Origin: Cephalopachus bancanus
Lineage: Eukaryota > Chordata > Mammalia > Primates > Tarsiidae
Direction: 5' to 3'
NCBI GenBank assembly: GCA_027257055.1
Contig: JAPVLO010000007.1
Span: 7,812,001 to 7,876,000 of the forward strand
DNA length: 64,000 nucleotides
The notes under the pieces are model-generated. The model ran no database searches, had not been told where the DNA came from, and worked only from the letters and a program-made list of their open reading frames with translations. The position numbers and the translations under genes are program-made. Below are positions 36,346 through 48,139 of the stretch, piece by piece. Each line of letters opens with the position of its first letter. The first letter of the stretch is position 1.

Positions 36346-37570
36346 CCTGAATAAACGCTCGGCTGCTGTCTCTCAACGCCAGTAAATCGAAAGGCAGAGA
36401 ACTGGTGGAAAGAAGTTTATTTCTGAATTCAGAATTCAGGCAGGCAGAACCTGGCACCTGGCATTTCTGAAACCGGTCTGCTCACCCCTTGGCTTTCATA
36501 GTTCGTTTTTACAAGTTTAGGGTTGCTGGTATCAATAGACTGACTACGTGACTGGCAGAGCATTGTGTAGAACTTAAGTCATAGCCACGTTTTGTGAATA
36601 GTGACATTTATGATCCACATTTCCTGGCGCCAGTTACCAAGGGTAGCCCACAATTTCCCTTATCGGGAACACCAAACAGAGTTGACCAAGCCTGCCATAG
36701 AGTAAGAGAGTCAACAGAGCCCGTCACGAAGCAAAACATCATTCACTACAACATATTGTTGACTGTAGTTATAATACACAAAATGTTATACAAATGACAA
36801 GACATATGGTTGCGTGAGTGCTATATTTCTCAAATCTATGATCACTGATAAAAGTGAATCAGAATTCGCTTCTCTCAGTTGCATGAACATAGTCTGCAGG
36901 GGAGTTAAGAGTTCCTTGAAGTGACTTATGAGGATTGTATAAGAGATAAGAGAACACTTTCCTTTGCTAATTCTCAGGAATGTGGGTACGTGCAGGCCCA
37001 CTCGAATGCTCGCTATGCCTTTCTTTAAGGGTTGTGGCAATATGGACAGACAATAGTGGGTTTCCGTGTCATTCTTAACTCCCATTTCCCCCTAATCTGA
37101 AATGCTCTGCTCACAACCAGGGCACGGACTTCGAGCTGAGGCAGCTACGGGTGACTGCACTCCCCTTGTAGGTTTCTCTGATGAGCTCCCTGGCACGTAG
37201 TCTGGGTGGTGTCCCTACCCTGCACTGAGCTGCACCCCTAGGCAGCCTGTTATTCCAGTGACCTGCCAGATGCTGTTCCCAAAGTCGCAGGCCGTGCCCT
37301 CTGCCCACTCCTCAGACTGCTTGGAGGTGACCCCTATGCCAGCCAGAGCCTCTCCCCACCCTCCTCAGGTGGAGGCAGGGTCTGAATCGGGATGTCTCCA
37401 GAGCCTGCCTCAGTAGAACCTTCTCTAAAAGATTTGTGGAGTGAACCATTTAAACACAAGTGATCTGGAAGAAACCATCTAGTGCCATCTTTGCCATTGA
37501 AAAAAGGAGATGATGGAAGCCCTGGGTGGTGGTGGGGGGCATGGAGTACTCCATGACGATTCCACCGTCA
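36346..37570. other. Unassigned sequence, possibly an old LTR remnant
   Basis: gcctgaataaacgctcggc near 36347 and the AT-rich text that follows recall an LTR polyadenylation region, but no paired LTR, primer site or internal gene is visible. Confidence 0.3.
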
Positions 37571-37855
37571 GCCAGGCACTGCGGCTCATGCTTGTCATCC
37601 CAGTGCTTGGGGAGGCTGAGGTGGGAGGATTGCTTGAGCTTAGGAGTTAGAGACCAGCCTAGGCAACATAGCAAGACCTCATCTCCAAATAAATCAAAAA
37701 ATAAGCTGAGTGTGGTGGCATGGGCCTATAGACTCAGCTACTTGGGAGGCTGAGGCAGAAGGATTGCCTGAACCCAGTAAGTCAAGGCTGCAGCCATGAT
37801 CATGTCACTGCACTCCAGCCTGGGTGACAGAGTGAAACCCCAACTCAAAACCAAA
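37571..37855 (+). repeat. AluJ-type SINE
   Basis: Diverged full-length dimer in sense orientation between gattccac direct repeats. Confidence 0.87.
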
Positions 37856-37864
37856 AAGATTCCA

Positions 37865-37920
37865 CATTCCTTCCATCCACCCATCCACTCATCCATCCAT
37901 CCATCCATCTGTCCATTCAT
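37865..37920. repeat. (ATCC)n tetranucleotide repeat
   Basis: catccatccatccatc run at the 3' flank of the AluJ at 37571, continuing into an L2-like segment. Confidence 0.85.
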
Positions 37921-38884
37921 CCAACAAACACTGGTGGGTGGCTGTTCTGTGTCAGGCTCTGTGCTGGAGACTGGGGAGGCAAGGAGACCCCACAGATGAG
38001 CTTCCAAAGACAAATGAGATTCCAACAGACAAGATATAACCTGGTGAACAGCGTATATCCTAAAGGAGGCAGTGGGGGGATGGGGGTGGTGCGTAGGAAA
38101 CTGGAGCCTAGTAAGGGAGCAGAGAGAGTAGGGTAGGATTGGGCCCAGGGCAGGCAGGGGAGACCCATGTGGAAGGCGGAACCAGAGCCATGAGGGCATT
38201 GAGCAAAGAGTGCTCAAATGAGGGAACAGCAGACCCGGGGTCACAGGTGGGAGGGAGCCGGGGCAGACAGATCTGACAGTCCAGGCCCTCAGCCCTCACG
38301 TGGGCCCTCCTTCCACCTGAGAACAGGATGTGGAGGACAGAGCCTTCAGTCTCTCGGGCTGGGAGGTGGGTGGGACAGAGAAGCAGGTGGCTGTTGGCTG
38401 ACATTGCAAGGCGCTCCAGAAGGACTTCTGCCAGGAGCAAGCCAAGAAAGGGGGTGAGGGATGACTTGTCAGAAGTGCAGCTTCTTGGGGGTCAGGACTA
38501 CAGGAGGGAAGGCTCCTGGGCCCACAAGAGCTGGCACCCGGAGAGTCCTCTGTAGATCCAGCCGGTCCGGGCAAGTCCAGGCCTGGTGAGGCCCACAGAG
38601 GGGCTGGAGCTGCAAGGAGCTGAGAAAGACAGCCCTGCTTTCCAGAGGGAGGAGGTCCCCTGCCTCATCCTCCAGCTCAAACCAGAAGAGAGAGACTGCA
38701 GTCAGTCTAGAGGACTCACAAAGAAGGATCAAGGCTCTAGACGGATCGGCACCATCCTGGTCTTTTGCAGATAGAGAAACTGAGGCTTGGTAAGATGCAG
38801 GGGTCTGCCTGGGGTCTAGAGTTTCAGCCCACTTGGCTTTAGCCCAAGGTCCTTCCTGGACAGCGTGAGTTCCTTCTGTGGCCC

Positions 38885-39044
38885 ACAAATGGGGCACACC
38901 CACTGCCAAGTACCCCGATAACACTCCTGTGTCTCCCAACGTGTGGTGAAGAAACACCACACCCACCAGCCAAGCTTGCCAGAGAATTGACCTTGGATCT
39001 GCTGCCTGTGAACCCAGTACAGTGGCTTGGCACGTTAAGGAAAG
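38885..39044 (+). pseudogene. PIEZO-like exon: extracellular loop with PVNPVQWLG
   Basis: One open frame reads PITLLCLPTCGEETPHPPAK, then LARELTLDLLPVNPVQWLG and TLRKG, ending at a plausible donor AAAG|GTGATA. The family loop has N-C-S-L-P, then N-E-L-x-x-S-L-L-Y, then P-V/I-D-P-x-x-W-F/V-G-x-R-K. The Cys-Leu-Pro, Leu-Leu and P-V-N-P-V-Q-W-L-G blocks line up. The 5' edge is uncertain because no clear acceptor is visible. No frame lesion is seen. Confidence 0.88.
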
Positions 39045-39574
39045 GTGATAGCCGAGTGTCGCCTTGTCCGAGGGTTGCCTTGTCTGAGGGTAGGGATGGG
39101 ATAATGGCCGTGATTAGTGGGTGTAGACAAATGGGGCCATCAGAGAAGCTCTGTGCACCAGGGAGGACCAGAGGAGATGAAGTGCCCGCTCAGGCCTGGC
39201 ACACTCTGGGCACCCTCTCACCAAGCTCTGTGTCCCCTTCCCTTCCCGGGGAACATTACATTAAGTAATTGCTTTAGTGGCCAAGTTATATATTACCGAG
39301 AATGAACCTGGCTCTGACTTATCATTCACTTTTACTGTTTTGCCTAGAGAGGTTTCTGTGGCAGCTCAGAAAGCCAGAGATGAATAAGGAGAGAGGTGAC
39401 ATTAAAAGCAGGCTGTTAGCAGAAGTGAAAATTAAACAACTCAGCCAAAATCACAGCCTGGTAGCTCCTTGCCTGCATGAATGGGGAGATTAATTGTGCT
39501 CCCCCACCCCCCACCCAGCCCCTTCTAAGCACTGAGAATTTGCAAGGGATTCTCTCTTTGATCCTCTCTTCCTT

Positions 39575-39692
39575 TTCAAACCTATGACTTGAGGGTTATA
39601 GCTTCATTTTTCAGAGGAGTATACTGAAGTTCAGAGAGGTACAATTACTTGTCCAAGGTCACACAGACATGCAACGATGGGGCTGGAATGAG
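39575..39692 (-). repeat. MIR SINE
   Basis: Antisense MIR: cagaggagtatactgaagttc, then cttgtccaaggtcacacaga and ggctggaatgagatccca. Confidence 0.85.
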
Positions 39693-40812
39693 ATCCCACT
39701 CAGGATCACCACCAGGCTGGTGGGGCACCTCATCAGCCAGGTCACACCCCATAAGCATGAAGAAGGTAGTGAGGGCTCCACCCCTGAGCGGGTAGGGGAG
39801 AAGTTGGAGACAGTGGGGCAGACACCCTCACTCCAGCTGGGTCAGGTGTGCCAGGCCTCAGCTCTAGAACAGAGAGGGATTCAACAGCCAATGAAAGGGG
39901 GCCCTGGTGATCACAGTCTAAGCACATAGGGAGTGATTGGCTAAAAATATCTCAGACGCAGGAAATTGGGAAGAAAATCCCAAAGAACAGCTAAGACTTG
40001 TGTGCATGAAACCCTAGCACCCTCGCAATGTCCAGTGTATTTTTCACCATTTTGACCCTGCCTAGTGAATTGTCGCACTGACTCTACTAAGAAAGCCCTT
40101 CTCAAATGAAGATTTTGGGGTCTGGAGGGCTCGGGCTGCTCAGTCACAGTCACACAGAGAGACGCAGGCCTGGGCTCCACTCTCTGTCTTGCTTTCCTCA
40201 TGACACGTGCGCAGACCATAGGCTATCCTCCTAGTGACCTGGATGGACTGAACCCTGTATGGCGAGGGACGGACTGACCCCACTCATCCAAGAAGCACTA
40301 ACTCGTGCTCTGCACATGCTGTTTAGCAGTCAGGGAGAGCAGACTCCACAGTGGAAACAAGTTACCCAAGAAGATGAACAAGAAGGCATTGTGGTACCCA
40401 TGGGGCCTGATGCCCCGTTCTCCCAAGCTGCCTTGGGAAGCCCCCCATGATTCATTTCCTGGGAGTTCTGGAGAGCTGGGGTTTAATGTGAGACATTTAA
40501 TTTAAGCAAGTGTCAGGCTCCGTTGGTCACCACTCAACTCCAGACCTTGCCCCAAAAAGCTTATGGAAAAGGACACTCCGGCCTTCCGAATCCCCAAACA
40601 GAAGTCCCATTTAGGCCGCCTCCCTAATGCGCTGAGAAGATGCACAGGGAGGTCTCTGCACAGACAGGGGAGGCTGGTCAGAACAGAGAATCTGTATGAG
40701 GCTCATGAAAGGCGGCGAAGAGTCCAGCAGCATCTGCACAGGAACAGGGACGGCGCAGAGACCGTCTGGGCATGGAACAGACCTCGCTGTTCATCTCAAA
40801 TAATTAGTCTCT

Positions 40813-41056
40813 TCGCCTTTGGGAGGCTGAGGTGAGTGGATTGCCTGAGCCCGTGGGTTCGAGACCCGCCTGGGTAGCGAGACCTCATCTCTACAATAAA
40901 TCAAAAAATCAGCTGGGCGTGGTAGCGCATGCCTGTAATTCCGGCTACTCCGAAGGCTGAGGCGGAAGGATCGCCGGAGCCCAGCAGGCCGAGGCTGCGG
41001 TGGCCGGGAGCGGCCACTGCACTCCAGTCTGGGCGATAGAGTGAGACTCCAACTCA

Positions 41057-41090
<34 letters not shown>
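40813..41090 (+). repeat. 5'-truncated young Alu with (AAT)n tail
   Basis: Starts at the cgcctttggg position and has the gtggccgggagcggccac hairpin. The tail became an AAT microsatellite. Flanked by aataattagtctct repeats. Confidence 0.92.
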
Positions 41091-41092
<2 letters not shown>

Positions 41093-41900
41093 TAGTCTCT
41101 TACAAGTGCCCCGAGTCAAGCACACAGGGCATACTTATGCCTAAATATGATCTAATAAGGTAATTCTTTTCATGTCAGTGTCATATAATCAATAGGGAAA
41201 AGACAGTGTATTTATAACCAACAATTAGGCTTTCACGGCATTTTCCCCCCTATCGTTCATCCACAAACACCCTCTATACACCCCATCCCCAAATCCGAGT
41301 CATTGTCACTCTATCCATCAAGATTTCCTGGACGCAGGGAAGATTCCACCGCATGGCTTTGGTATTTTTCTTTTTAAAGCCCATGAAGAATGATTTTTAA
41401 ATGCACACATCATGCAACAAGATGGATTTCAGCATCCATCAGCAGCATCGTTAAGAGCCAGCAGCATAGACGGGGAGATGTCCTTGAGAGGGTGTGTTGG
41501 TATACGTGTTGTGTTACGAAGTAATAGAATCAGGCCAAGTAAATTAACTCATTATGATTGGCTTTTTATTCCCCGCTTGTCAGGAGTCATAACTGTGTGA
41601 AACATTCCCCGCCTCGATCAATTGGAAAATCAATACCCTGGTATTTGTGGAGAGCATCTCTTCTAGGCAGAAATGAAAGGAAATGTTTGGGAAACATTCA
41701 GGAAATCATTGAACCCTTCTGGCAGCCTGGGTTTTAATGCAGTCACTCTTCTTTGTTGGCGCTGAAACAAGCTCTGTGGGCAGTGGGTAGTCTGGTGGGG
41801 AGGGTATATGGTCTTGATCATCCAGGCCACCATGGACAGCCCTGGCAAAGCGAAGCTTGCGTCCTGGGTAGCTCTGATGCAGGTTTGCTGTGCTTGATAG
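41091..41900. other. Intron sequence, possible conserved noncoding DNA
   Basis: 41190-41620 is free of recognisable repeats and AT-rich, with motifs such as aattaactcattatgattgg. No exon seen. Confidence 0.35.
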
Positions 41901-42101
41901 GGCCAGTTTACCATCCTGGCCTTCGTGGCCCTGGAGGGGGTGGTGAGCCAGCATCAAAGATGCCACCAGCTTTGGAATCAGCTGCTGGAGCCCCTCACCA
42001 GCATGGTCACAGACATCATCACCCAAGCACGTCTTGATGATGGGTTGCTGAGCACGTTGCAGTATTTTGCTAACTACAGATTTAATAAATTTGGTCTCGA
42101 G
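41901..42101 (+). pseudogene. PIEZO-like exon: 67 open codons, lost donor
   Basis: After acceptor tgcttgatag, 67 codons stay open and align without a gap to the 67-codon human PIEZO2 exon. Anchors are H-Q at codons 18-19, LDDGL at 45-49, YFANYRFNKFGLE at 55-67. By eye about 26 of 67 residues equal PIEZO2, about the level expected between paralogs. The exon ends with CTCGAG, where the family donor should follow, but the next bases are GGGACG, so GT has become GG. This is the least ambiguous exon for homology. Confidence 0.97.
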
Positions 42102-42129
42102 GGGACGTCCCTGTGTAGGCGCCACTTCC

Positions 42130-42760
42130 TGGATTGTTGATTGCTTTTTTAAAAATATGGAAAATATCACACATAGCCCATGTGGAAAGAATACTGTCAT
42201 AAACCCCATGTACCTCTCTCTCTCCTGCCTTTGGATGCTTTGGAGGGAAATGCCAAACATTGCGAGTATTTCCGAGTATAGTTCTAAAAGATGTGAACCC
42301 ATCAAAAAAACATAAACACGGTGGGAAACTGCCAGAGGAGGGCGGGGGTGGGATTGGCAGCAGTGGGAAACTGCCAGGGCAGGGGGAGGCACACCTCATC
42401 AACAAGGGTACCTTCATAATGAACATCTGTATACCTAACCCTGAATTGTACCCCACATCTTTAAAATTAAAAATTAAAAAACAAAACAAAAACATAAACA
42501 CAATACCAAGATGACATTGAACGAATGACAAGTCCTCAGTATCAAATACGGAACCCGTGTCCAGATGTTCTTGTAATTGGTTGCTTGGCTGATATATCTT
42601 CTAAGTCTTAATCTGCAAATATTCTCTCTCTATCCCTGCAATTTGCCGGTTGAAGGAGCCAGATCAGATGCCAGAGATTTTTCATCGTCTACGTTTTGCT
42701 GATTGCATCCCCATGGTTTTATTTTAAAATGGTGATATTCTGGTTCTATCATGCCTTCCT
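42130..42760 (+). repeat. Ancient LINE-like element with a small nested L1-tail insertion
   Basis: The outer text (ttgattgcatccccatggt-type ending, cataaaccccatgtacctc) is a recognisable old interspersed repeat, probably LINE. A segment of about 170 bp (42316-42488) with an A-rich tail is inserted between aaacataaacac duplications. Confidence 0.45.
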
Positions 42761-43061
42761 CATTTATTAACTGTAAGACTTCTATAAAGAGAAACTTCCC
42801 CTCGTCAAATATTCAATTTCCCTGACATACAGTTCTTATTAGAAAAAAAAGTAAGATAAATGTTGATTTTTTTTTTCTTTACTGGCTTTCAAAATAGTGA
42901 GTTGGTTTCCTAGTATCCCTGCAAAGTGCCTCGTGTGTTTTCAGTGTCTCGATCCCTCTGGTTATCATCCTACCGACAGTTAATACCCTATCTCCGGCCA
43001 GTTGTGGGCCCTGAGCCTTCCCTGCTGCGGAGCTCTTTGAGAAATCCTTCCTTCTTTCTTT

Positions 43062-43262
43062 CTTTTCCTCCTTCCTCTTCCTCTTCTTCCTTCCTTCTCC
43101 TCCTTTTCTTTTCTCTTTCCTTCCTCCCTCCACTCTCTCTCAACCTGTTACCCTCCTGTTCTCTCCTGGCCTCTTCCTTTTTCCTCCTTCCTCCCTCTCT
43201 GTGTGTTTCTGTCTTCTTATTTCTTGTCCTTGCTGCAACTCACCAGCTCTGCCATTGCCTCC
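43062..43262. repeat. Pyrimidine-rich tract, copy A of a local duplication
   Basis: Almost pure C/T on this strand. Paralogous to 44597-44795: both contain tcctggcctcttccttttt, followed by ctccttcctccctctctg-like text and caccagctc/catcagctc. Confidence 0.8.
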
Positions 43263-43611
43263 CTTTCTGTTTAAATCTCAGACCCACTGAGAGTCCTGTG
43301 AGCCACAATGCACACCGCAGAGCCTGACCCAGCCTTCCCATCACTGCAGGATTGATTCTGCTTTCCAATGATCTTTAACAAATCAGCCTCGTTATTTATC
43401 CAACTTGCTAACACATCCAGGATTGGAATGAATTTCTGGGCTGTGGGGGTGCTTGGTAAAAGCAATACAGCAAAACAGAGGAGCAGACCCCACTCCCCAC
43501 CCTCCCCAGATCCCAGCCATCTTCCTGCCCCTGAAATGGCCATGTCTGTTCTTAACTGCTCCTCGCTGATGTTCATGGACATTTGTCTCGCATCTGCCAT
43601 CTGCATTTCAG

Positions 43612-43808
43612 CTGCTCTTTGTGGCCGTTGTCCATGCCACAGGGCAGTACATGGATTTCTACACCCTCATCTATGTCATCTGGTTGATTCATTTGCTGAG
43701 TCCAGAAAAGCCATTGCTGAGGTCTGGCCAGGACTGTGTTGTTTCCTCACAGTCTTGGGATCTTCCAGTATATTCTGTGCCTTGGGCTGCCTGCCACTTT
43801 CTGCAAAG
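43612..43808 (+). pseudogene. PIEZO-like exon: GQYMDFY to LPATFCK in three frames
   Basis: Acceptor tgcatttcag and donor AAAG|GTAAGT are both consensus. Frame one: LLFVAVVHATGQYMDFYTL, then IYVIWLIHLL (family: V-N-V-I-G-Q-R-M-D-F-Y...C-W-L-I). Frame two: SRKAIAEVWPGLCCFLTVLG (family: R-R-K-A-I-A-E-I-W-P-x-Y-C-C-F-L). Frame three: LGIFQYILCLGLPATFCK (family: F-Q-Y-x-x-C-I/L-G-x-P-P-A-x-C). The exon is about 4 nt shorter than expected, consistent with two small deletions. Confidence 0.96.
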
Positions 43809-44596
43809 GTAAGTCCAACTACCCACCTGCCCACCAACTCCAGGGGAAACATCAAGTTTTAGTAGATGTTGACTTTGCCCTGAATGTGCTGGTTGTTCTT
43901 GGGAGGAGAGTGAGAGTTCTTGTGACTCAGTTTCTTTTTATAGAAGAATTGCTGCATTGAGGGACTATGGGACCTCAGACATAGTTTGGCCCAACACTTG
44001 GGTCACTTTGTTCTAGGGCATAATTGACAACTACTAACACAGTCTAAGAACAGAGTCACTCCACCAGGCCAACCCAGGGGCACCTGGAGAGAAAGAGTTG
44101 GCCCAACTCTGCCCCAAAACGCAAATCAAACGAAGAGTAGGACACAGGACGAACAATACCTACTGCGCTCATGGACACTCCTGGCTTCCTGAGTGCTTCC
44201 TACCTCCTTCCTTTGAGCGATCCTGTTGGATTAAATCAAACACCAGCACTCCCACTGTACAGATAAGGAAGCTGAGGATGCCAAGGAGAGGTGAACGGGC
44301 TGCATCCCAAGTGCCGTGCTGGCTGTCTTGCTGCCTTATGACTACAGTCAGTTGGCTCTTGATGGCACTGACAAAAGGGAAACTTGGTCTGCAGACTTTG
44401 ACCTGAATGGTCTTTCCCTTGGATCATCTCAACACAGTAAAGTTCAAAAATCTCATCTTGAGTCACATTCAATACCTCGATTCTAGTTTTAGGCACCATC
44501 TTCCCAGCCTGCTTGACTTTCCTGTCGGCCAACGGCTTTTCCTTACCTCTGCCGTCTTTCTTATGTTTTCGCCATTGCCTTTTTTGGCTTCTCATT

Positions 44597-44795
44597 TCTC
44601 CTTCTTTCTCTTCCTCTTCTTCCTTCCTCCTCCTCTTCTGCTCTCTCTTCTTCCTCCTTCCACCCTTCTTTCTCTAGATTCTCCTTCTCTTCTGTTCTTT
44701 CCTGGCCTCTTCCTTTTTCTTCCTTCCTTCCTCTCTGTGTTTCTCTCTTCTTACTTCTTGCTCTCGTAACTCATCAGCTCGCCCTCTCACTTTCT
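44597..44795. repeat. Pyrimidine-rich tract, copy B of a local duplication
   Basis: Direct-orientation copy of 43062-43262 about 1.5 kb downstream, on the other side of the PIEZO-like exon at 43612. Confidence 0.8.
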
Positions 44796-45141
44796 TTCTT
44801 GAGTTCTCTCCTCTCCTCCTCCTTTTCCGCCTTCTCCCGTGTACAGTCACACTCTCCTGCTTCCTGCGTTCTTCCCCTTACCCTCTTCCTCCTAAGTGGG
44901 TGCTGAAGTCTTTAGCCTCCTACATGGCTCCTCTCTTCCCTCACAGCCTTGTCTAGCCCCCACCTTGCAGCTCTCAATGTGGGATGGACACCTGGGTTTG
45001 CCACTTGTAGATCACATTGATCGATTGATCCCCAGTGTCATGTGTGGGCTGGGCAGGCGTCTCCAGGAAGTGCCCCAAACACGCTATGGGGCGGGTCGCC
45101 AGGAGCATGGCTCCCAGACAAGCCAGTGGTCAGGTCCTCAG

Positions 45142-45290
45142 CATCTTCTCAACTTTTTAAAGGAAAGTCCTTCCCTTGACCCTCAAATCATATTCGATGT
45201 CTTAGTCATTTCATATAATTTGAAAGAAGCATTAATAGAACATAGACCTGATGATCTTTAGAAAAATAATGAAGACAAAAAGAAAATTGC
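45142..45290 (+). pseudogene. PIEZO-like exon remnant with in-frame TAG
   Basis: Acceptor caggtcctcag. The frame HLLNFLKESPSLDPQ, then IIFDVLVISYNLKEALIEH, matches the family's L-P-D-F...P-N...V-Y-D-F-M-L-L-L-C-A-S-L-Q-R-Q-I-F-E-D. A TAG stop occurs at 45259-45261, and the frame then continues KNNEDKKK without a visible donor. The part of the family protein just upstream (D-Y-P-W-R-F...I-I-K-W) was not found. Confidence 0.8.
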
Positions 45291-46741
45291 TCCTTCCTTT
45301 ACAGATTACCCATGAAGAACCACCAGCACAGAAATACATTCAAATCTCATTAAGTGGTTCTATCTCAGGAAGCCGGATGCCCATTTGTTACTCTGTGAGG
45401 AGCGAGGGTGTCTGAGTGCCTCTTCACGTCAGGAACCTCAGATTGGGCAGGCAATCGAGGACTCAGGACATGCCAAATTCCATCTCAGCCTTCCTTCTGG
45501 CCAATCTTCTTTCCGATATTTCTCCATTTCATCTTCTTGTAATCATCCAGACAGTACTCAGGGAAGAAATATAGTTATCAGTTTCCAAGGTCTCCATCTA
45601 ATTAAAAAATGCTTGCGTCGGAGAGAATTTTAATTCATAAGCATTATTCTGATGTGGTGAAGGGGGGAGGACTTTTAATAGATGATTTAAAATCCAGAGA
45701 TTTAGTAAGATACTAAATAAAAAGTGGTTGGCTGATTTGCAAATAAGATTTCCAAATGTTGCCTCTGATAATGACCTTCCAGAATTTGGATTTGGGAAGT
45801 TAGTGTTTTCTCATCCAAGAGTAAGCCCTCTTTGTGTTCTTTTAGGAGCTTCTCAGTCCAGAAAATATTCTTGTTGAAAGTAGACTAAGTTATGTAGGCG
45901 AAAATGTAGCTATGAATGGTGGAAACAGAGGTTTTCATTTCTTTCATCCACTTCTTGCCTCGTCCCTGAATTCTGTTGCATGCAAAATTCATTGTTCAGG
46001 CATTCATTTGTTCATCAAATGCTGCTGATGGACTCAGGCTATGTGTTTGAGCAAAGTCTCTGGTTTCACCCAACCACGGTCTTCAAAGTGTTGGAAGGGT
46101 GAAGGGAACCCCCACCTGAGAATCCAGGACTTTACTGAGCCTCCCCCTGGGACATTCTGCCTGCAGCTCTGAGTCAGCTTCTGACCTGGGTGCAGAGGCT
46201 CCAGAAGCACCTTCTGGAAAATCACATGTCCCTATGCCACCACTTTCACTGAGGAGATGGTGACGAGGGAGGTTCCCAAGCAATAAGAGAGGATGAACTT
46301 GGTCCCCTGAGCATACTGCCTCGCTGGTCCTAGGGAGCCCTCCTTTCACAGAAGCTCCTCGTGGTGCGAACACGGCATGAGATTCACGACTAGGCACCCA
46401 AGGCCATAGGGCAGGGCAGCCATGGCGAGGAACCATCACCCCTTCCTTGCATCCTTTCAGTTGACTTCCTGCCCCTCCCGGTGTCCTCCCTGCAGTGGCA
46501 GGTGTTTGCAGGTGAGAACAGAGTGCCAGTGGAATGTGGGCAGGGGACATTGTGGGGGTCTGCAGAGAGCTGAGGCCAAAGACTTTGCCCAGCTCAGTCC
46601 TGTTCTCAACTTTATTTTCTGCTGGTGAGAACTGAGGTTCTGGTCCGAGGCCACCTTGTGCGAAGGGTAGCCTTTGCCCCCTTTCATCATGGTGGGTCCT
46701 GGAATTGCTTCCTTTGGGGAAGAAATTACTATCATTTTTGA

Positions 46742-47032
46742 TTTTTTTTTTTTGAGTTGAAGTCTCACTCTGTCACCCAGGTTGGAGTGCAGTGGCACAC
46801 TCACTGCCACTGCAGCCTCGACTTGCTGGGTTCAGGCAACCCTTTCACCTCAGTCTTCCAAGTAGCTGGAACTACAGGCATGTGCCATCATACCCAGCTA
46901 GTTTTTTGATTTATTGTAGAAATGAGATCTCACCAAGTTGCCCAAGCTGGTCTCAAACCTGTGAGCTCAGGCAATCCTCTGCCTTGGCCTCACAAAATGC
47001 TGGGATTACAGGCTTGAGCCACCGTGCCCAGC
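46742..47032 (-). repeat. Alu, antisense, intermediate age
   Basis: Full-length antisense dimer lacking the perfect hairpin bases (gtggcacactcactgccac). Confidence 0.85.
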
Positions 47033-47039
47033 CTCTTTT

Positions 47040-47640
47040 TTGACTTTTATAATGTTATAAAATTGAACTATAATTTACATACAGTGAAATGTTCAGATCT
47101 TAAATATAATATTCGCTCTTGGTGATGGTGCATCCATCGGGGTACACACATTTCCTTCATCCAGAAACTCACTTCACTCCTCTTCCTAGACAATTCTTCT
47201 CCCAGGGAGACCACTGGCCTGATTTCTACCATCATAGGTAAGTTTACCTTTCTAGAATTCCATCTAAATGGAATCACATGGCATTTCCTTTTTTTATGTC
47301 TGGCTTCTTTCAATCACCATGACATTTTTGAGATCCATCCATTTCATGGTGGGTTTCAGTAGATCATTCCTTTTGATTTCTGAGTGGTAGTTCATTGCAT
47401 GAGTATTCCACCTTTTGATTATCCATTCACAAGTTGATAAACATTGATATTGTTTCTAGTTTTTGAGCTAGTATGCATAAAGCTCCTACGAACAATTTTG
47501 CCTAAGGTTTTTGTGGACATATGTTTGTTTCTCTAGATAAAAACCTAGGAATAGAATTGCTGGATCATAGGGTAAAGGCACCTTTTGTGTTTTAAGAAGC
47601 TGCCAAATAGTTTTCCAAACTAGACGTGCCATCTTCTATG
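47040..47640 (-). repeat. Old L1M fragment, antisense
   Basis: Antisense L1 3' text (ggaatcacatggcatttcc, gagatccatccatttcatgg, gctgccaaatagttttcc). The young Alu at 47836 lies beyond it. Confidence 0.75.
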
Positions 47641-47704
47641 ACTTTCTGAATTCTTAACCCCCTAATTTCATGGTATGTATTCACTGGGTCCCCGCCATGT
47701 ACTC

Positions 47705-47800
47705 ACCACCTGTTCGTGCATTCAGAAATTTCACTGAGTAACTGTTATACACCAGGCAGTGTTTAAGGCACTAGGAATTCAACAAAGATCCCTGCCCTTA
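47705..47800. repeat. L2 LINE fragment
   Basis: actgttatacaccaggcagt, gtttaaggcactaggaattc fits L2. Confidence 0.68.
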
Positions 47801-47835
47801 TCTCAGCAGACTGTTTATGTGGTTGTTGTTTTATT

Positions 47836-48130
47836 TATTTTTTTTGAGTTGGAGTCTCACTCTGTCACCCAGACTGGAGTGCAGTGGCCGCTCCCGGCCA
47901 CTGCAGCCTCAACCTGCTGGGCTCCAGTGATCCTTCCGCCTCAGCCTTCCAAGTAGCTGGAACTATAGGCACGCGCTACCACACCTGGCTAAATTTTTTT
48001 AAAAATTATTTATTGTAGAGATGCTGTCTCACCAAGTTGCCCAGGTGGGTCTCGAACCCGCGGACTCAGGCAATTCACTCACTTTAGCCTCCCAAGGCGC
48101 GGGATTACAGGCTGAGCCACCGAGCCCGGT
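47836..48130 (-). repeat. Young lineage-specific Alu, antisense
   Basis: Has gtggccgctcccggccac and a perfect flanking duplication ggttgttgtttta. Confidence 0.92.
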
Positions 48131-48139
48131 TGGTTGTTG

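Noticed and set aside
41706..42392. 228-codon minus-strand frame
   Set aside because: Antisense shadow of the PIEZO-like exon at 41901 and the adjoining old repeat.
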